Shown in pieces: positions 1 through 8,096 of a stretch of 64,000 nucleotides of DNA. The DNA is from DAOUKH01 sp034421515 (GTDB lineage: Bacteria; Chloroflexota; Dehalococcoidia; SHYB01), in the NCBI GenBank assembly GCA_034421515.1, contig DAOUKH010000065.1, positions 1 to 64,000 of the forward strand, given 5' to 3'. The notes under the pieces are model-generated. The model did no database searches, had not been told where the DNA came from, and worked only from the letters and a program-made list of their open reading frames with translations. Both the position numbers and the translations under genes were made by a program. Numbering within the stretch: the first letter of the stretch is position 1; each line of letters opens with the position of its first letter.

Positions 1-51
1 CTGTCATGACCCGACGATTCGGCTGCTTCGACCCCCAGCTGGCGAAATGCG

Positions 52-97
52 ACGAATATCGGTCTAATTGACTTGTGTAAATTGTGACGATATTCGT
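52..97. promoter_or_regulatory. Inverted repeat around a possible promoter in the 1-286 gap
   Basis: ACGAATATCG at 52-61 and its exact reverse complement CGATATTCGT at 88-97 enclose a 26-bp AT-rich spacer. The spacer holds a -35-like TTGACT at 68-73. The arrangement resembles an operator straddling a promoter that reads rightward. The rest of 1-286 is non-coding as far as I can see: it has a short CCCCGC/GCGGGG hairpin at about 243-260 and a Shine-Dalgarno GGAGAGG just before the ATG at 287. Which gene it controls is uncertain, because 190 bp separate it from the first start. Confidence 0.35.
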
Positions 98-286
98 AAC
101 GCGTTGCGATGCGTTTCGCTCCGCGGACGACTGAAAGACACGCCCCGCGCGCACCCTGTAGCACTTTCGATTACTCCCGCAGGCCATTTGTGTTTTTGAC
201 GCCCCTCAACCAGGAGGCGTAGCCTTAAATCGTCAAATCACACCCCGCGAAGTGGCGGGGAGGCGCAGAGGCGCCGGAGAGGTCTC

Positions 287-583
287 ATGAAGGTCCTGCG
301 ATCCACATACGTCCACCCCAAGAACGGCGCCGCGGGCGCGGTGCAGGAGCTCCTCGACGAGCTCGACGGCTTCTTGTCGAAGCAGCCGGGGTTCATCGAG
401 AGCTACGAGCTCGAGAACACGGGCTCGCTCGGCCAGGTCTCCGTCTGGGAGAGCCGCGAGGCCGCCGACCACGCCGCGACGCAGGCCCACACCATCGCGG
501 TGCGCTCCCGCATCCACCGCCTCAGTCGGCCCGATCTTCGTGAGCAGCTCCTCACGGTGACCGGCGAGCGCCACGGCGCCTAA
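287..583 (+). CDS. Small ABM-fold (antibiotic biosynthesis monooxygenase-like) protein
   Basis: This 98-residue protein has the size and pattern of the dimeric alpha/beta-barrel ABM family. It begins with a strand (MKVLRSTYV), then a helix rich in Glu/Leu (about 15-32), the PGFIESYEL segment (34-42), a VSVWES strand (51-56) and a helix. The PGF...E...W.S pattern is typical of ABM domains, which include cofactor-free quinol oxygenases and heme-degrading enzymes, but many members have no known substrate. No catalytic role can be assigned here. A Shine-Dalgarno GGAGAGG precedes the ATG. The gene is monocistronic and closes with a strong terminator at 607-641. Confidence 0.6.
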   Translation: MKVLRSTYVHPKNGAAGAVQELLDELDGFLSKQPGFIESYELENTGSLGQVSVWESREAADHAATQAHTIAVRSRIHRLSRPDLREQLLTVTGERHGA

Positions 584-606
584 CCACGGGCGCATCGCCG
601 GCGCGA

Positions 607-645
607 AAGAAGGCCCCCGCCACCTCGGCGGGGGCCTTCTTCTTT
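607..645 (+). terminator. Rho-independent terminator of the ABM gene
   Basis: A perfect 15-bp stem, AAGAAGGCCCCCGCC (607-621) with GGCGGGGGCCTTCTT (627-641), is closed by a 5-nt loop and followed by a CTTT run. It sits 24 bp after the stop at 583. It is the clearest terminator in the window. Confidence 0.9.
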
Positions 646-688
646 GGCCACCTTCCCTCTCCGCCACGCCCCTCACTCCCTCCTGCGC

Positions 689-694
689 TAGAAT
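689..694 (+). promoter_or_regulatory. -10 box TAGAAT, leaderless arrangement
   Basis: TAGAAT is followed by exactly 6 nt (GCGCCC) and then the ATG at 701, so transcription would start at or next to the start codon. There is no Shine-Dalgarno between the box and the ATG. The box is preceded by TGCGC, matching a recurrent GCTANNNT pattern in this window. Confidence 0.6.
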
Positions 695-700
695 GCGCCC

Positions 701-2071
701 ATGACCGTCCCGCCCCTCCCCCTCGTCCTCCAACCCCGCGGCAACGACGAGTTTCGCCCCATTCCTTGGTCGGAGCGCGACCTCGCCGCCGTCGCGCGCA
801 CTGCGGCCCGCGCCGAGTCCGAGGGCCGCACCCCGCTTGGCCAACGACGGTTCGCGGAGAGCCGCCGCGGCACCGCCGCCGCCCTCCGTGCCATCGACGA
901 CGCCTGGGGCGGCGGCTACTACCACATCTCACCTGAAGCGGAGACCGACCCCGAAGCCGCCCACGCCGCCTTTGCAGGAGATGCGGTTGTCATCGACGTG
1001 CAGACGCACTACGTCGCACGGCACCGTGCCCAAGCCTCCGGGGTCGACGGAGTCATGGGCTTCATCCGCAACGTCGCCCCCGACCACTGGAAGGGCCTCG
1101 ACCCCCGCATCGACCTCGACTTCACCAACTATCTCCGCCACGTCTTCCTCGAAAGTGAAACGGCGGTGGCCGTCCTGACCTCGGCGCCCGGCGACGACCG
1201 CCGCAACATCCTGACCAACCCGGAAATCGCCGGGTCCCGCGAGCTCGTCGACCGGTTCGCCGGCACCGGCCGCCTCCTCAGCCATTCCATCGTCCACCCC
1301 AACGCGCCGGGCGAGCTCGACCGCCTCGACAAGGTCAAGGAGCGCAACAAGCCTGTGGCCTGGAAGGTCTACACCGCCCACCCCTGGAACGGAAATCGAG
1401 GCTGGCAGCTCGACGACGAGGCGCACGGCCTCCCCTTCCTCGAACGCAGCCGCGAGCTTGGCATCGGGATGGTCTGCGCCCACAAGGGCCTCAGCGCCCT
1501 GGCCCCCGCCGGCTCGCCCCGCGACGTCGGCCCCGCCGCCGCGGCCTTCCCGGATATCAACTTCCTTGTCTACCACTCCGGCTACGAGACCCCCGTCGGC
1601 GGCAGCGAGGAAGGCCCCTACGACCCCTCCGGCACCGGGACGGACCGCCTCGTGAAAAGCCTCGCCAACGCCGGCATCCCGCCCGGGGCCAACGTCTACG
1701 CCGAGCTTGGCAGCACCTGGTTCGTCCTCGTCCGCCGCCCCCGCGAGGCTGCCCACGTCCTCGGCAAGCTCCTTCTCGCCGTCGGCGAGGACAACCTCCT
1801 CTGGGGCAGCGACTCGATCTGGTACGGCTCGCCCCAACCGCTGATCGACGCCTTCCGCGCCTTCCAAATCCCCCAGGATCTGCGCGAGCGCCATGGCTAC
1901 CCCGAGCTCACCCCGCGGATCAAAGAGAAGGTCCTCGGCCTCAACGCCGCCCGCGTCTACGGGATCGACCCCGAGGCGGCCCGCCAACGCGCCGCCACCG
2001 ACGACCTCGCCTGGGTCAAGGCCGCCCTCCGTGACTTCGAGGCCGCGCACCGCGAGGGCCGTCACCCATAG
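701..2071 (+). CDS. Amidohydrolase family 2 (PF04909-type) metal-dependent hydrolase
   Basis: This 456-residue TIM-barrel amidohydrolase belongs to the family of decarboxylases and hydrolases related to ACMSD and 4-oxalomesaconate hydratase. Visible motifs are the first strand VVIDVQTHYV (about residues 96-105, supplying the first metal ligands), CAHKG (about 257-261), the strand FLVYHSGYE (about 290-298) and the terminal LLWGSDSIWYG (about 366-376), whose Asp is the usual catalytic residue. The first strand has DxQTH where many members have HxH, so the metal set may be reduced. The N-terminal 90 residues are poorly conserved and charged. The mRNA is probably leaderless. Family known, substrate unknown. 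Confidence 0.75.
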   Translation: MTVPPLPLVLQPRGNDEFRPIPWSERDLAAVARTAARAESEGRTPLGQRRFAESRRGTAAALRAIDDAWGGGYYHISPEAETDPEAAHAAFAGDAVVIDVQTHYVARHRAQASGVDGVMGFIRNVAPDHWKGLDPRIDLDFTNYLRHVFLESETAVAVLTSAPGDDRRNILTNPEIAGSRELVDRFAGTGRLLSHSIVHPNAPGELDRLDKVKERNKPVAWKVYTAHPWNGNRGWQLDDEAHGLPFLERSRELGIGMVCAHKGLSALAPAGSPRDVGPAAAAFPDINFLVYHSGYETPVGGSEEGPYDPSGTGTDRLVKSLANAGIPPGANVYAELGSTWFVLVRRPREAAHVLGKLLLAVGEDNLLWGSDSIWYGSPQPLIDAFRAFQIPQDLRERHGYPELTPRIKEKVLGLNAARVYGIDPEAARQRAATDDLAWVKAALRDFEAAHREGRHP

Positions 2072-2142
2072 GATCTCGCCATCCGGGCGGTGGCGCCGTG
2101 TGACTCTGTTGTGTCGTCATGCGCCCCGTAGCGGCGGTCTGG

Positions 2143-2148
2143 TATTCT
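2143..2148 (+). promoter_or_regulatory. Possible -10 box (TATTCT) of the NCS2 permease gene
   Basis: TATTCT in the 137-bp gap between the amidohydrolase and the permease lies about 60 nt upstream of the TTG start at 2209. No convincing -35 is visible. Nothing else is seen in the gap. Confidence 0.3.
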
Positions 2149-2208
2149 ACGGCCCCGCCTCGCAATCCTGCTCGACTGAACGAACGCTAGAAGTCAAGAG
2201 ACTGGGAC

Positions 2209-3945
2209 TTGTCCACGGCGCAAACAGAAAACGAGATCCTCTACCAGCCGGACGAGAAAGTCCCGCCTATGGTGGGCCTTGGCCTGGGCTTCCAGCAGGT
2301 TATGGGCCTATTGACGGGGATGGCGGCCTCCACCGCCATCATCGTTGGGGCGAGCGGCCAGCCTCAAGAGTACCTGTCGTGGATCTTCTATTGCTCGCTG
2401 TCGCTGTCCGGGCTGGGCGCCATTCTCATGGCCTCCCGGTTTTGGCGGTTGGGGACCGGCTATCCGCTCAACGTCTCCAACGGGACCGCCTACATCGCCG
2501 TCGCCGTCAGCGCCTTGGTGGCCGGCGGGCCCGCCATGCTGGCGAGCCTCATCGTCTGCGGCGGAGCCTTTCAGTTCGTCCTTGCCTGGCGGCTCGCCCT
2601 CCTGCGCCGGATCATCACGCCGACGGTGAGCGGCTGCGTCCTCATGTTGCTGGCGGGCTCCGTCATGTCGGTCCTTCTCGAAAAGCTCTCGGTCCCCCCG
2701 GAAGGCGCGCCCTCGGCCGCCGGCCCCCTCATGGCCGCGACGACGTTCTTCCTCGTCATCGCGATCCGCATCTTCGGCTCCGCGAGATGGCAGCAGTGGA
2801 CGCCGGTCGTCTCGATTGGAGCCGGCTGCCTTGTGGCCGTGCCCTTCGGCCTCTTCGACGTGCAGCCCCTCCTCGACGCCCCATGGATCGGACTGCCGCT
2901 CGATGCGCGGCCGGACTTCGGTTTCAGCCTGGGCGCCGAGTTCTGGGGCCTCCTGCCGGGGTTCATCGTCGTGGCTCTGTCTACCACCGTCTATAGCCTG
3001 AGCGACATGCTCGCCCTTCAACGAGCTGCCTGGCGCAGACCGCGAGCCGTCGACTTCCGCGTGGTCCAGGGCGCGCTGAACGTCATCGGTATCACCAACC
3101 TCATCTCCGCCGCCCTCGGGTCGCTCCCCAACATGGCTCCGCCGGGGAATGCTGCCCGGACCGTCGTTACCGGGGCCGCCTCCCGCTACGTCGGCTTCTA
3201 CGGAGGGGCCATTCTGATCGGGATCGCCCTCCTCCCCAAGGTCACTGCCCTCATTATCGCGGTACCCGGCACGGTCTTTGGCGCCTTTGTCGTCGTGATG
3301 CTGTCGATCCTCTTCATGCAGGGCGTAAGGATGGTAGTCGACGACGGCCTTGACATGAAGAAGACCGTGGCCGTCGGCGTCTCGTTCTGGCTCGGTATGG
3401 GCTTTCAGAACGACCTCATCTTCGCCGATCTCCTCAGCGGGACGTTGGCAACCCTGCTCGGCAACGCCCTGACCGTCGGCGCCATATGTTTGATCGCCTT
3501 CACCCTCTTCTTCGAGCTGACCGGCTCGCGGCGCCGCAGGTTGAACGTGGACCTGAACATCGCCTCCCTTCCCGCCATCGACACCTTCCTTCAAGAGTCC
3601 GCCTCCAAGGCGGGCTGGAACGAGGCCTCGACGGACAGGCTCCGCTCCGCCGGCGAGGAGACCCTGTCGAGCTTGTTGCCCCTCGACGCCGACGAGGAGG
3701 ACGAGAGCAAGCGCAGCCTGAGGATCAGCTCGCGCCGCGTCGACACGAAGATGGAGTTGGAGTTCGTGGCGGCGTCGGACGGGGAGAACCTCGAAGACCA
3801 ACTGGCTTATCTCAGCGCCCAGCCCCAGATCGAAGACGACCGCGAGATCTCATTCCGCCTGCTGCGGCACTACGCCTCGTCCGTGCAGCACCGGAAGTAC
3901 CACAACCTCGACATCGTCACCGTCGAGGTCGAAAGCACCCGCTAG
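2209..3945 (+). CDS. NCS2 (xanthine/uracil/ascorbate-type) permease with ATPase-like cytosolic tail
   Basis: This is a polytopic carrier of 578 residues. Residues about 20-435 hold 12-14 hydrophobic segments typical of the SLC23/NCS2 nucleobase and ascorbate symporters. The PGNAARTVVTG segment (about residues 311-321) corresponds to the family signature Q/E/P-N-x-G-x4-T, with Ala for Gly. After a basic SRRRR anchor (about 443) comes a soluble tail of some 135 residues. It has the strand/helix order of RsbW-like HATPase domains but a degenerate N-box (EETLSSL). The start is TTG (TTG TCC ACG); an ATG 20 codons later is an alternative. The gene converges on the LLM gene at 3956 with 10 bp between stops. 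Substrate is not predictable. Confidence 0.8.
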   Translation: MSTAQTENEILYQPDEKVPPMVGLGLGFQQVMGLLTGMAASTAIIVGASGQPQEYLSWIFYCSLSLSGLGAILMASRFWRLGTGYPLNVSNGTAYIAVAVSALVAGGPAMLASLIVCGGAFQFVLAWRLALLRRIITPTVSGCVLMLLAGSVMSVLLEKLSVPPEGAPSAAGPLMAATTFFLVIAIRIFGSARWQQWTPVVSIGAGCLVAVPFGLFDVQPLLDAPWIGLPLDARPDFGFSLGAEFWGLLPGFIVVALSTTVYSLSDMLALQRAAWRRPRAVDFRVVQGALNVIGITNLISAALGSLPNMAPPGNAARTVVTGAASRYVGFYGGAILIGIALLPKVTALIIAVPGTVFGAFVVVMLSILFMQGVRMVVDDGLDMKKTVAVGVSFWLGMGFQNDLIFADLLSGTLATLLGNALTVGAICLIAFTLFFELTGSRRRRLNVDLNIASLPAIDTFLQESASKAGWNEASTDRLRSAGEETLSSLLPLDADEEDESKRSLRISSRRVDTKMELEFVAASDGENLEDQLAYLSAQPQIEDDREISFRLLRHYASSVQHRKYHNLDIVTVEVESTR

Positions 3946-3955
3946 CGCCGGACGC

Positions 3956-4948
3956 CTACCTCGCGAACGCCGCCGCAACGGCCTCGAAGTCCTCCAATCG
4001 CGGCAGCAGCAACGGCTGGTCGACGCCCGCCTCCCGGTACTCCTCGATGCGCTGCCTGCAGCGGGCGGCGTCGCCGAGCACGTAGAACTGCTCCACCATC
4101 GCTTCAGGGATCAGCGCGGCGGCCGCCTTCGTCCCCCCGTCCGCCGCCGCCTCGCGCACCCGGCCCGCGAGCGCCGGATCGAAGTCGCCGTCCTTCAGCA
4201 GCAGCTCGCCGCCGTGGGGCTCCGACAACAGCCGCGCCACCCGCTCCTTGAACATCGGATAGAGGGATGAAGGATCGTCGGTGAGTCGCACCACCAGCAT
4301 GCAGACCACGTCCAGCGACGCGGGGTCGCGCCCCGACTCCTCCGTCGCCCGCCGCGCCGTCGCCACCGCCCACCGCACGTACGACGTCGGGCTGTACGTG
4401 TTCAAGATGAGCCCGTCGGCGACCCGCCCCGCCATCGCCAAGGCCTTCGGCCCCGCCGCCGCCACGTAGAGCGGCAGCCGTTCGGCCACGGGGTGCACCC
4501 CCAGCCGCACGCCGCGAATCTTGTTCCGGCCCGCTTCGTCGCTGACTGTCTCCCCGGCGAACAGTGCCCGCAGCGACCCTACCGTGCGCTCAAGCTCCGC
4601 GACCGGCCGCTCGTGCGGAATGCCGAGCTTCCCTTCGATCACGTCGCGGTCGCTCGCGCCGAGTCCCAGGAGGAAGCGCCCGCCCGACAGCCGGTCGAGC
4701 GTCGCCCCCGCCATCGCCAGCAGCACGGGATGCCGCGAGTAGGCGTTCGCCACACCCAGACCCAAACGGATCCGGCTCGTCGCCGCCGCCGCATAGCCCA
4801 GCGTCGCGAAGGCCTCCTCGTGCCCGCTGCGCTCCGTCATCCACAGGCTGTCGTAGCCCCTGCGCTCCGCGATCTCGGCGTAGCCCGCCAGTTCCGCCCC
4901 GCTTTCGAAGCCGTGGTAAAGGACAAGCCCCAGCTTGGACGCCATCAT
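3956..4948 (-). CDS. LLM class flavin-dependent (F420-type) oxidoreductase
   Basis: This 330-residue bacterial luciferase-like monooxygenase is a TIM barrel using reduced FMN or F420. The N-terminal strand LGLVLYHG, the YDSLWMTER segment, the A..T.RIRLGLGV...YSRHPV block and GRFLLGLGAS are the standard LLM landmarks. PLYVAAAGPKALAMAGRVADGLILN is characteristic of F420-dependent members of the MER/glucose-6-phosphate dehydrogenase group. The first of two adjacent ATG codons is taken as start; the frame stays open further upstream but that part overlaps the next gene. It is the second gene of a two-gene minus-strand unit, 8 nt after the GH57-like gene. Substrate unknown. Confidence 0.8.
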   Translation of the reverse strand: MMASKLGLVLYHGFESGAELAGYAEIAERRGYDSLWMTERSGHEEAFATLGYAAAATSRIRLGLGVANAYSRHPVLLAMAGATLDRLSGGRFLLGLGASDRDVIEGKLGIPHERPVAELERTVGSLRALFAGETVSDEAGRNKIRGVRLGVHPVAERLPLYVAAAGPKALAMAGRVADGLILNTYSPTSYVRWAVATARRATEESGRDPASLDVVCMLVVRLTDDPSSLYPMFKERVARLLSEPHGGELLLKDGDFDPALAGRVREAAADGGTKAAAALIPEAMVEQFYVLGDAARCRQRIEEYREAGVDQPLLLPRLEDFEAVAAAFAR

Positions 4949-4956
4949 GCACCCCG

Positions 4957-5772
4957 CTAGAACGCCAGCGTGTCCCACGCCGACCACGACGCCGGCGCTG
5001 GCGTCACCGGCTCCACGTCGCCGAGCCTCTCCAGAAGCTCCGATACCGTCACCATCTCCCACGCATCGTACGCGAACATGGCGGCGAGGAACTTCCTCGG
5101 TTGCACCCGCCGCGTGCCATAGATGTCTGCCTCCACGCCGGTAAACACGTAGGCCCGTCCCTGCACCGCCCTTGCCGCCGACGCCAAGTCCGTCGGCGCG
5201 TCGAATGACCCGTAGACCATCCCCTGGCTCAGCGACCGGTCCCGGAACAGCAGTTTCACGTCGCGAGCGCCCCCATCGAGCCGGTACGCCCGGTCCCACG
5301 ACACCGACCCCGGCTTGCCCGAGTGCGACATCTCGTCCAGCAGCATCCACTCGAAGCCGAGGCGCGCCGCCGCCTCGCCCACGTTCCGGTCGTACGACAT
5401 CTCCGACGGGAAGAAGCCGGCGGGCGCGTAGACCTCGCCGAACGCCTCCCGTGACGCCTCGCCGGCGTGGGTCACCGCATCATCGATCGCTTTGCCGCTC
5501 ATCGGTCCCAGCACGACGCCGCCGTAGGCGCTCGCCGTCAGCTCCACCTGTCCCGACTCCACCAGCCGCCGCAGCGCCCCGACTCCCTCCCCAAGCCCGG
5601 CATCCTGCAGCCGTCGGATGAACGACCCGTCGACGTTGCACGTCAGGCGCGCCCGGGGATGCCCGGCAGTCAGTGCTAGCAGCGGCTCGTAGCAGCGCTC
5701 CCACGCCCGGCGCAAGGCCGCGTCGGACTTGGTCTCCGGCACGAAGAAGTTGATGAAGTGGGCCCAGAGCAA
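4957..5772 (-). CDS. GH57/polysaccharide-deacetylase-like barrel protein
   Basis: About 271 residues if the TTG at 5772 is used. That start is supported by GGCGAGG nine nt upstream; the open frame extends to 5922 but would then overlap the divergent gene. The sequence opens with LLWAHFINFFVPET and continues with TCNVDGSFIRRLQDAG, GGVVLGPM and GFFPSEMSYDRNV...LLDE. These are the barrel-strand landmarks of glycoside hydrolase family 57 and related deacetylases. The protein is half the length of full GH57 amylopullulanases, so it is a barrel-only member. Fold assignment is reasonable, function unknown. It is co-transcribed with the LLM gene downstream. Confidence 0.55.
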   Translation of the reverse strand: MLWAHFINFFVPETKSDAALRRAWERCYEPLLALTAGHPRARLTCNVDGSFIRRLQDAGLGEGVGALRRLVESGQVELTASAYGGVVLGPMSGKAIDDAVTHAGEASREAFGEVYAPAGFFPSEMSYDRNVGEAAARLGFEWMLLDEMSHSGKPGSVSWDRAYRLDGGARDVKLLFRDRSLSQGMVYGSFDAPTDLASAARAVQGRAYVFTGVEADIYGTRRVQPRKFLAAMFAYDAWEMVTVSELLERLGDVEPVTPAPASWSAWDTLAF

Positions 5773-5920
5773 TCGGAGCGGCCTCGCCTTGGCGGCGTGG
5801 AGTGCGCGACATTCTATGCGCGCCCTCTCCCTTCGGGCAATCGGACGGCGCGCCCGCCGCCCTCCTGGTATCATCCCACCGCGGACGGACGGGACCGAGT
5901 CCGCCGGAAAGGCGCGCATC

Positions 5921-6847
5921 ATGAAGGTTCGCTTGGGCGTCGGCTTCCTCGGCTGGCCCTTCCCCAGGAAGGACCCCCAGATCCTCTGGGATTACATCGA
6001 CATGGTCGAGGCCTCAGCCGCCGACTCCATCTGGCTGGCCGACCGCATCGTCGCCCCCACCTACAGTATGGAGTCCATGACCGTCATGGCCGCCATCGCC
6101 GCCCGCACCAAGCGCATGAAGTTCGGCAACAGCGTCCTCGCCCTGCCCCTCCGCAACCCCGCCGTCCTCGCCAAGGAAATCGCCACCGTCGACTTCATCA
6201 GCAAGGGCCGCATGCTCCCGGCCGTCGGTCTCGGCACCGACGCCCCCAACGAGTTCGAGGCCTGCGGGTCCGACATCAAGCAGCGCGCCGGCAGGACCGA
6301 CGAGGCCCTCGACCTCATGCGCCGCCTCTGGAGCGAGGACAACGTCACCTTCGAGGGCCGCTACTACTCCGTCCATGACGCCACCATCGAGCCCAAGCCC
6401 CACCAGGACCCGATGCCTGTGTGGATCGGCGGGCGCACCGAGCCGGCCTTCCGCCGCGTCGGACGCCGGGGCGACGGCTGGCTCACCGCCTCCCTCACTC
6501 CCGGCGAGGTCGGCCACGGCATCGAGCGCATCCACCACTACGCCGAAGAGGCCGGGCGAACCGTCCCCGACGACCACTTCGGCACCATCGTCAGCTTCCG
6601 CCTCGACGACTCCAAGGCCAAGGCGGTCGACACTGCGACCCCCTACGTGATGGGCCGCCTCCGCCCCGACATGGATCCCTTCGAATACTGCGCCGTCGGT
6701 ACCCCCGACGACGTCGCCGCCATGATTCAGCGCTACATCGACAACGGCGCCACCAAGTTCGTCCTCCGCCACGCCGGCCCCCCCGATGAGACCCTCGCCC
6801 AGACGGAACGCGCCGCCCGCGGCGTCATCGCCCACTTCCACCGCTAG
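5921..6847 (+). CDS. LLM class flavin-dependent oxidoreductase
   Basis: This 308-residue LLM-family protein has the start MKVRLGVGFLGWPFP, followed by DSIWLADRI, RTKRMKFGNSVLALPLRNPAVLAKEIATVDFIS, GRMLPAVGLG and PMPVWIGGRTEPAF...GDGWL, all standard luciferase-family landmarks. The ATG at 5921 is chosen because the family N-terminal strand begins there. A possible -10 box TATCAT lies at 5869-5874 in the 148-bp gap to the divergent GH57-like gene. It is followed on the same strand by an SDR, an RraA-like protein and another LLM gene, suggesting a degradation locus, but the substrate cannot be read from sequence. Confidence 0.8.
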   Translation: MKVRLGVGFLGWPFPRKDPQILWDYIDMVEASAADSIWLADRIVAPTYSMESMTVMAAIAARTKRMKFGNSVLALPLRNPAVLAKEIATVDFISKGRMLPAVGLGTDAPNEFEACGSDIKQRAGRTDEALDLMRRLWSEDNVTFEGRYYSVHDATIEPKPHQDPMPVWIGGRTEPAFRRVGRRGDGWLTASLTPGEVGHGIERIHHYAEEAGRTVPDDHFGTIVSFRLDDSKAKAVDTATPYVMGRLRPDMDPFEYCAVGTPDDVAAMIQRYIDNGATKFVLRHAGPPDETLAQTERAARGVIAHFHR

Positions 6848-6929
6848 CCGCGCCTTCCACCCCACCAACCCCTGTGCTAGTATCGCGCCGCCCAATTCCG
6901 CTGCCACACCACACCAGGTAGGACTCAAC

Positions 6930-7682
6930 ATGCGCCTCAAGGACAAGGTCGCCATCGTGACCGGCGCCGGCCAGGGAATCGGCCGGGAATACGCCAAGAC
7001 GCTGGCCAACGAGGGAGCCAAGGTCGTCGTTGCTGAGATCAACTCCGACACCGGCCAGCAGGTCTCCGAGGAGATCAACGAGCTCGGCGGCGTGGCCACC
7101 TACCTCCCCCTCGACCTCGCCCAGGAGCAGAGCTGCCTCGACCTCGCCGCCGCCACCGTCGACCGCTTCGGCGGGGTCGACATCCTCGTCAACAACGGCG
7201 CCATCTACCACAGCATGCGCTCCGACACCTTCAGCACCGTCGAGCTCGACTACTTCGAGCACTTCATGGCGGTCAACATGACCGGCCAGATGCTGATGAC
7301 CCGCGCCGTCGTCCCCTCGATGCGCGAGCGCGGCGGCGGCAAGATCATCTTCCAGTCCTCCGGCGCCGCCTACGTCGCAGGCTCCAGTCCCTACGTCCTC
7401 TCCAAGCTCGCCGTCGTCGGCCTCACCCGCGGCTTCGCCTCCGAGCTCGGCTCCGACAACATCAACGTCAACTGCATCGCCCCCGGCCCCATCGACACTG
7501 AGGCCACCCGCGTCACCGTCCCCTCCCAGATACTCGACCACCTCGTCACCCGCATGCCCCTGGGCCGCCTCGGGACCCCCCAAGACCTCCAGGGCGCCCT
7601 CCTCTTCCTCGCCTCCAGCGACAGCGACTTCATGACCGGCCAGGTCCTCCTCATCGACGGCGGCGAAGACCGCCGCCTCTAG
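6930..7682 (+). CDS. SDR family oxidoreductase
   Basis: This classical 250-residue short-chain dehydrogenase has the TGAGQGIG cofactor motif (residues 11-18), a variant NNGA in place of NNAG, catalytic Ser in SSGAAY, YVLSK as the Tyr-x3-Lys pair, and the PGPIDTEA segment. The C-terminus DGGEDRRL is normal. A -10 box TAGTAT (6878-6883) preceded by TGTGC lies 46 nt upstream of the ATG. The SDR at 37225 is a close paralogue: same MRLKD start and same NN(A/G)AIY motif. Cofactor preference (NAD or NADP) and substrate are not determinable. Confidence 0.85.
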   Translation: MRLKDKVAIVTGAGQGIGREYAKTLANEGAKVVVAEINSDTGQQVSEEINELGGVATYLPLDLAQEQSCLDLAAATVDRFGGVDILVNNGAIYHSMRSDTFSTVELDYFEHFMAVNMTGQMLMTRAVVPSMRERGGGKIIFQSSGAAYVAGSSPYVLSKLAVVGLTRGFASELGSDNINVNCIAPGPIDTEATRVTVPSQILDHLVTRMPLGRLGTPQDLQGALLFLASSDSDFMTGQVLLIDGGEDRRL

Positions 7683-7705
7683 CGGCGCCTAGCCCATGTC
7701 CCCCT

Positions 7706-7730
7706 GTAGGGGCGACCCTTGTGGTCGCCC
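7706..7730 (+). repeat. GTAGGGGCG-type hairpin repeat, copy 1
   Basis: GTAGGGGCGACC, a CTTGT loop and GGTCGCCC form a perfect 8-bp stem. The same framework (GTAGGGGCG...CGCCC) recurs inverted at 25577-25600 with a different inner stem. It lies 24 bp after the SDR stop and may help define the 3' end of that mRNA. Confidence 0.55.
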
Positions 7731-7795
7731 ACTCCTGACCACCAACGTCCCTTCGAGGCGCCCCTGCGCACTTCTCCGGGGTGGGGCATCACCTT

Positions 7796-7982
7796 AACCC
7801 TCTCCCGCAGGGGGATAACCTTAAATCTCTCCCTCTGGGAGAGACTGAGAGAGGGCACGCGCCGTCTACGTTAAACCTCCCCCTCTGGGGGAGACTGAGA
7901 GAGGGCACGCCGCCAGGCGCGCCGGAGGAGGGGCCCGGGGCGGTCTTCCCGCTTCTCCCCGCGGGAGAAGATTGAGATGAGG
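7796..7982 (+). repeat. Composite intergenic hairpin repeat (REP-like family A), about 185 bp
   Basis: Two successive copies of a core (7821-7863 and 7871-7911), each TTAAA(T/C)CTC...CCTCTGGGAGAG followed by ACTGAGAGAGGGCACGC, are followed by GGCGCGCC. A tail GGGGCGGTCTTC...CTTCTCCCC...GGGAGAAGATTGAGATGAGGGG ends the block. Almost the same composite is found at 9806-9980. The 7683-8096 gap contains this, the 7706 hairpin and no credible gene; the short open frame here is repeat-derived. Confidence 0.8.
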
Positions 7983-8096
7983 GGCCCCGCGCCTACCACC
8001 GCGGTTGTCCGACCCCGGCCGTCCCTTCGGCCCTTCAAGCCCGGTTGCGCAAAGGACTCCCCTAGGCGAGACTGAGCGGCGGAGGAACCCACGCCC

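Noticed and set aside
2308..3801. Long open frames antisense to real genes (for example opposite the permease, the CoA-transferase at 10659-12350, and the Mo subunit at 21316-23517)
   Set aside because: They are expected in GC-rich DNA with strong third-position GC bias. Their products are Gly/Ala/Arg/Asp/His-rich with no recognisable domain, while the opposite strand has full conserved families.
7781..7975. A 64-codon open frame with peptides such as LPLGETERG and NLPLWGRLREG
   Set aside because: It lies entirely within the composite hairpin repeat. Equivalent peptides arise from the other repeat copies, a known source of spurious small proteins.
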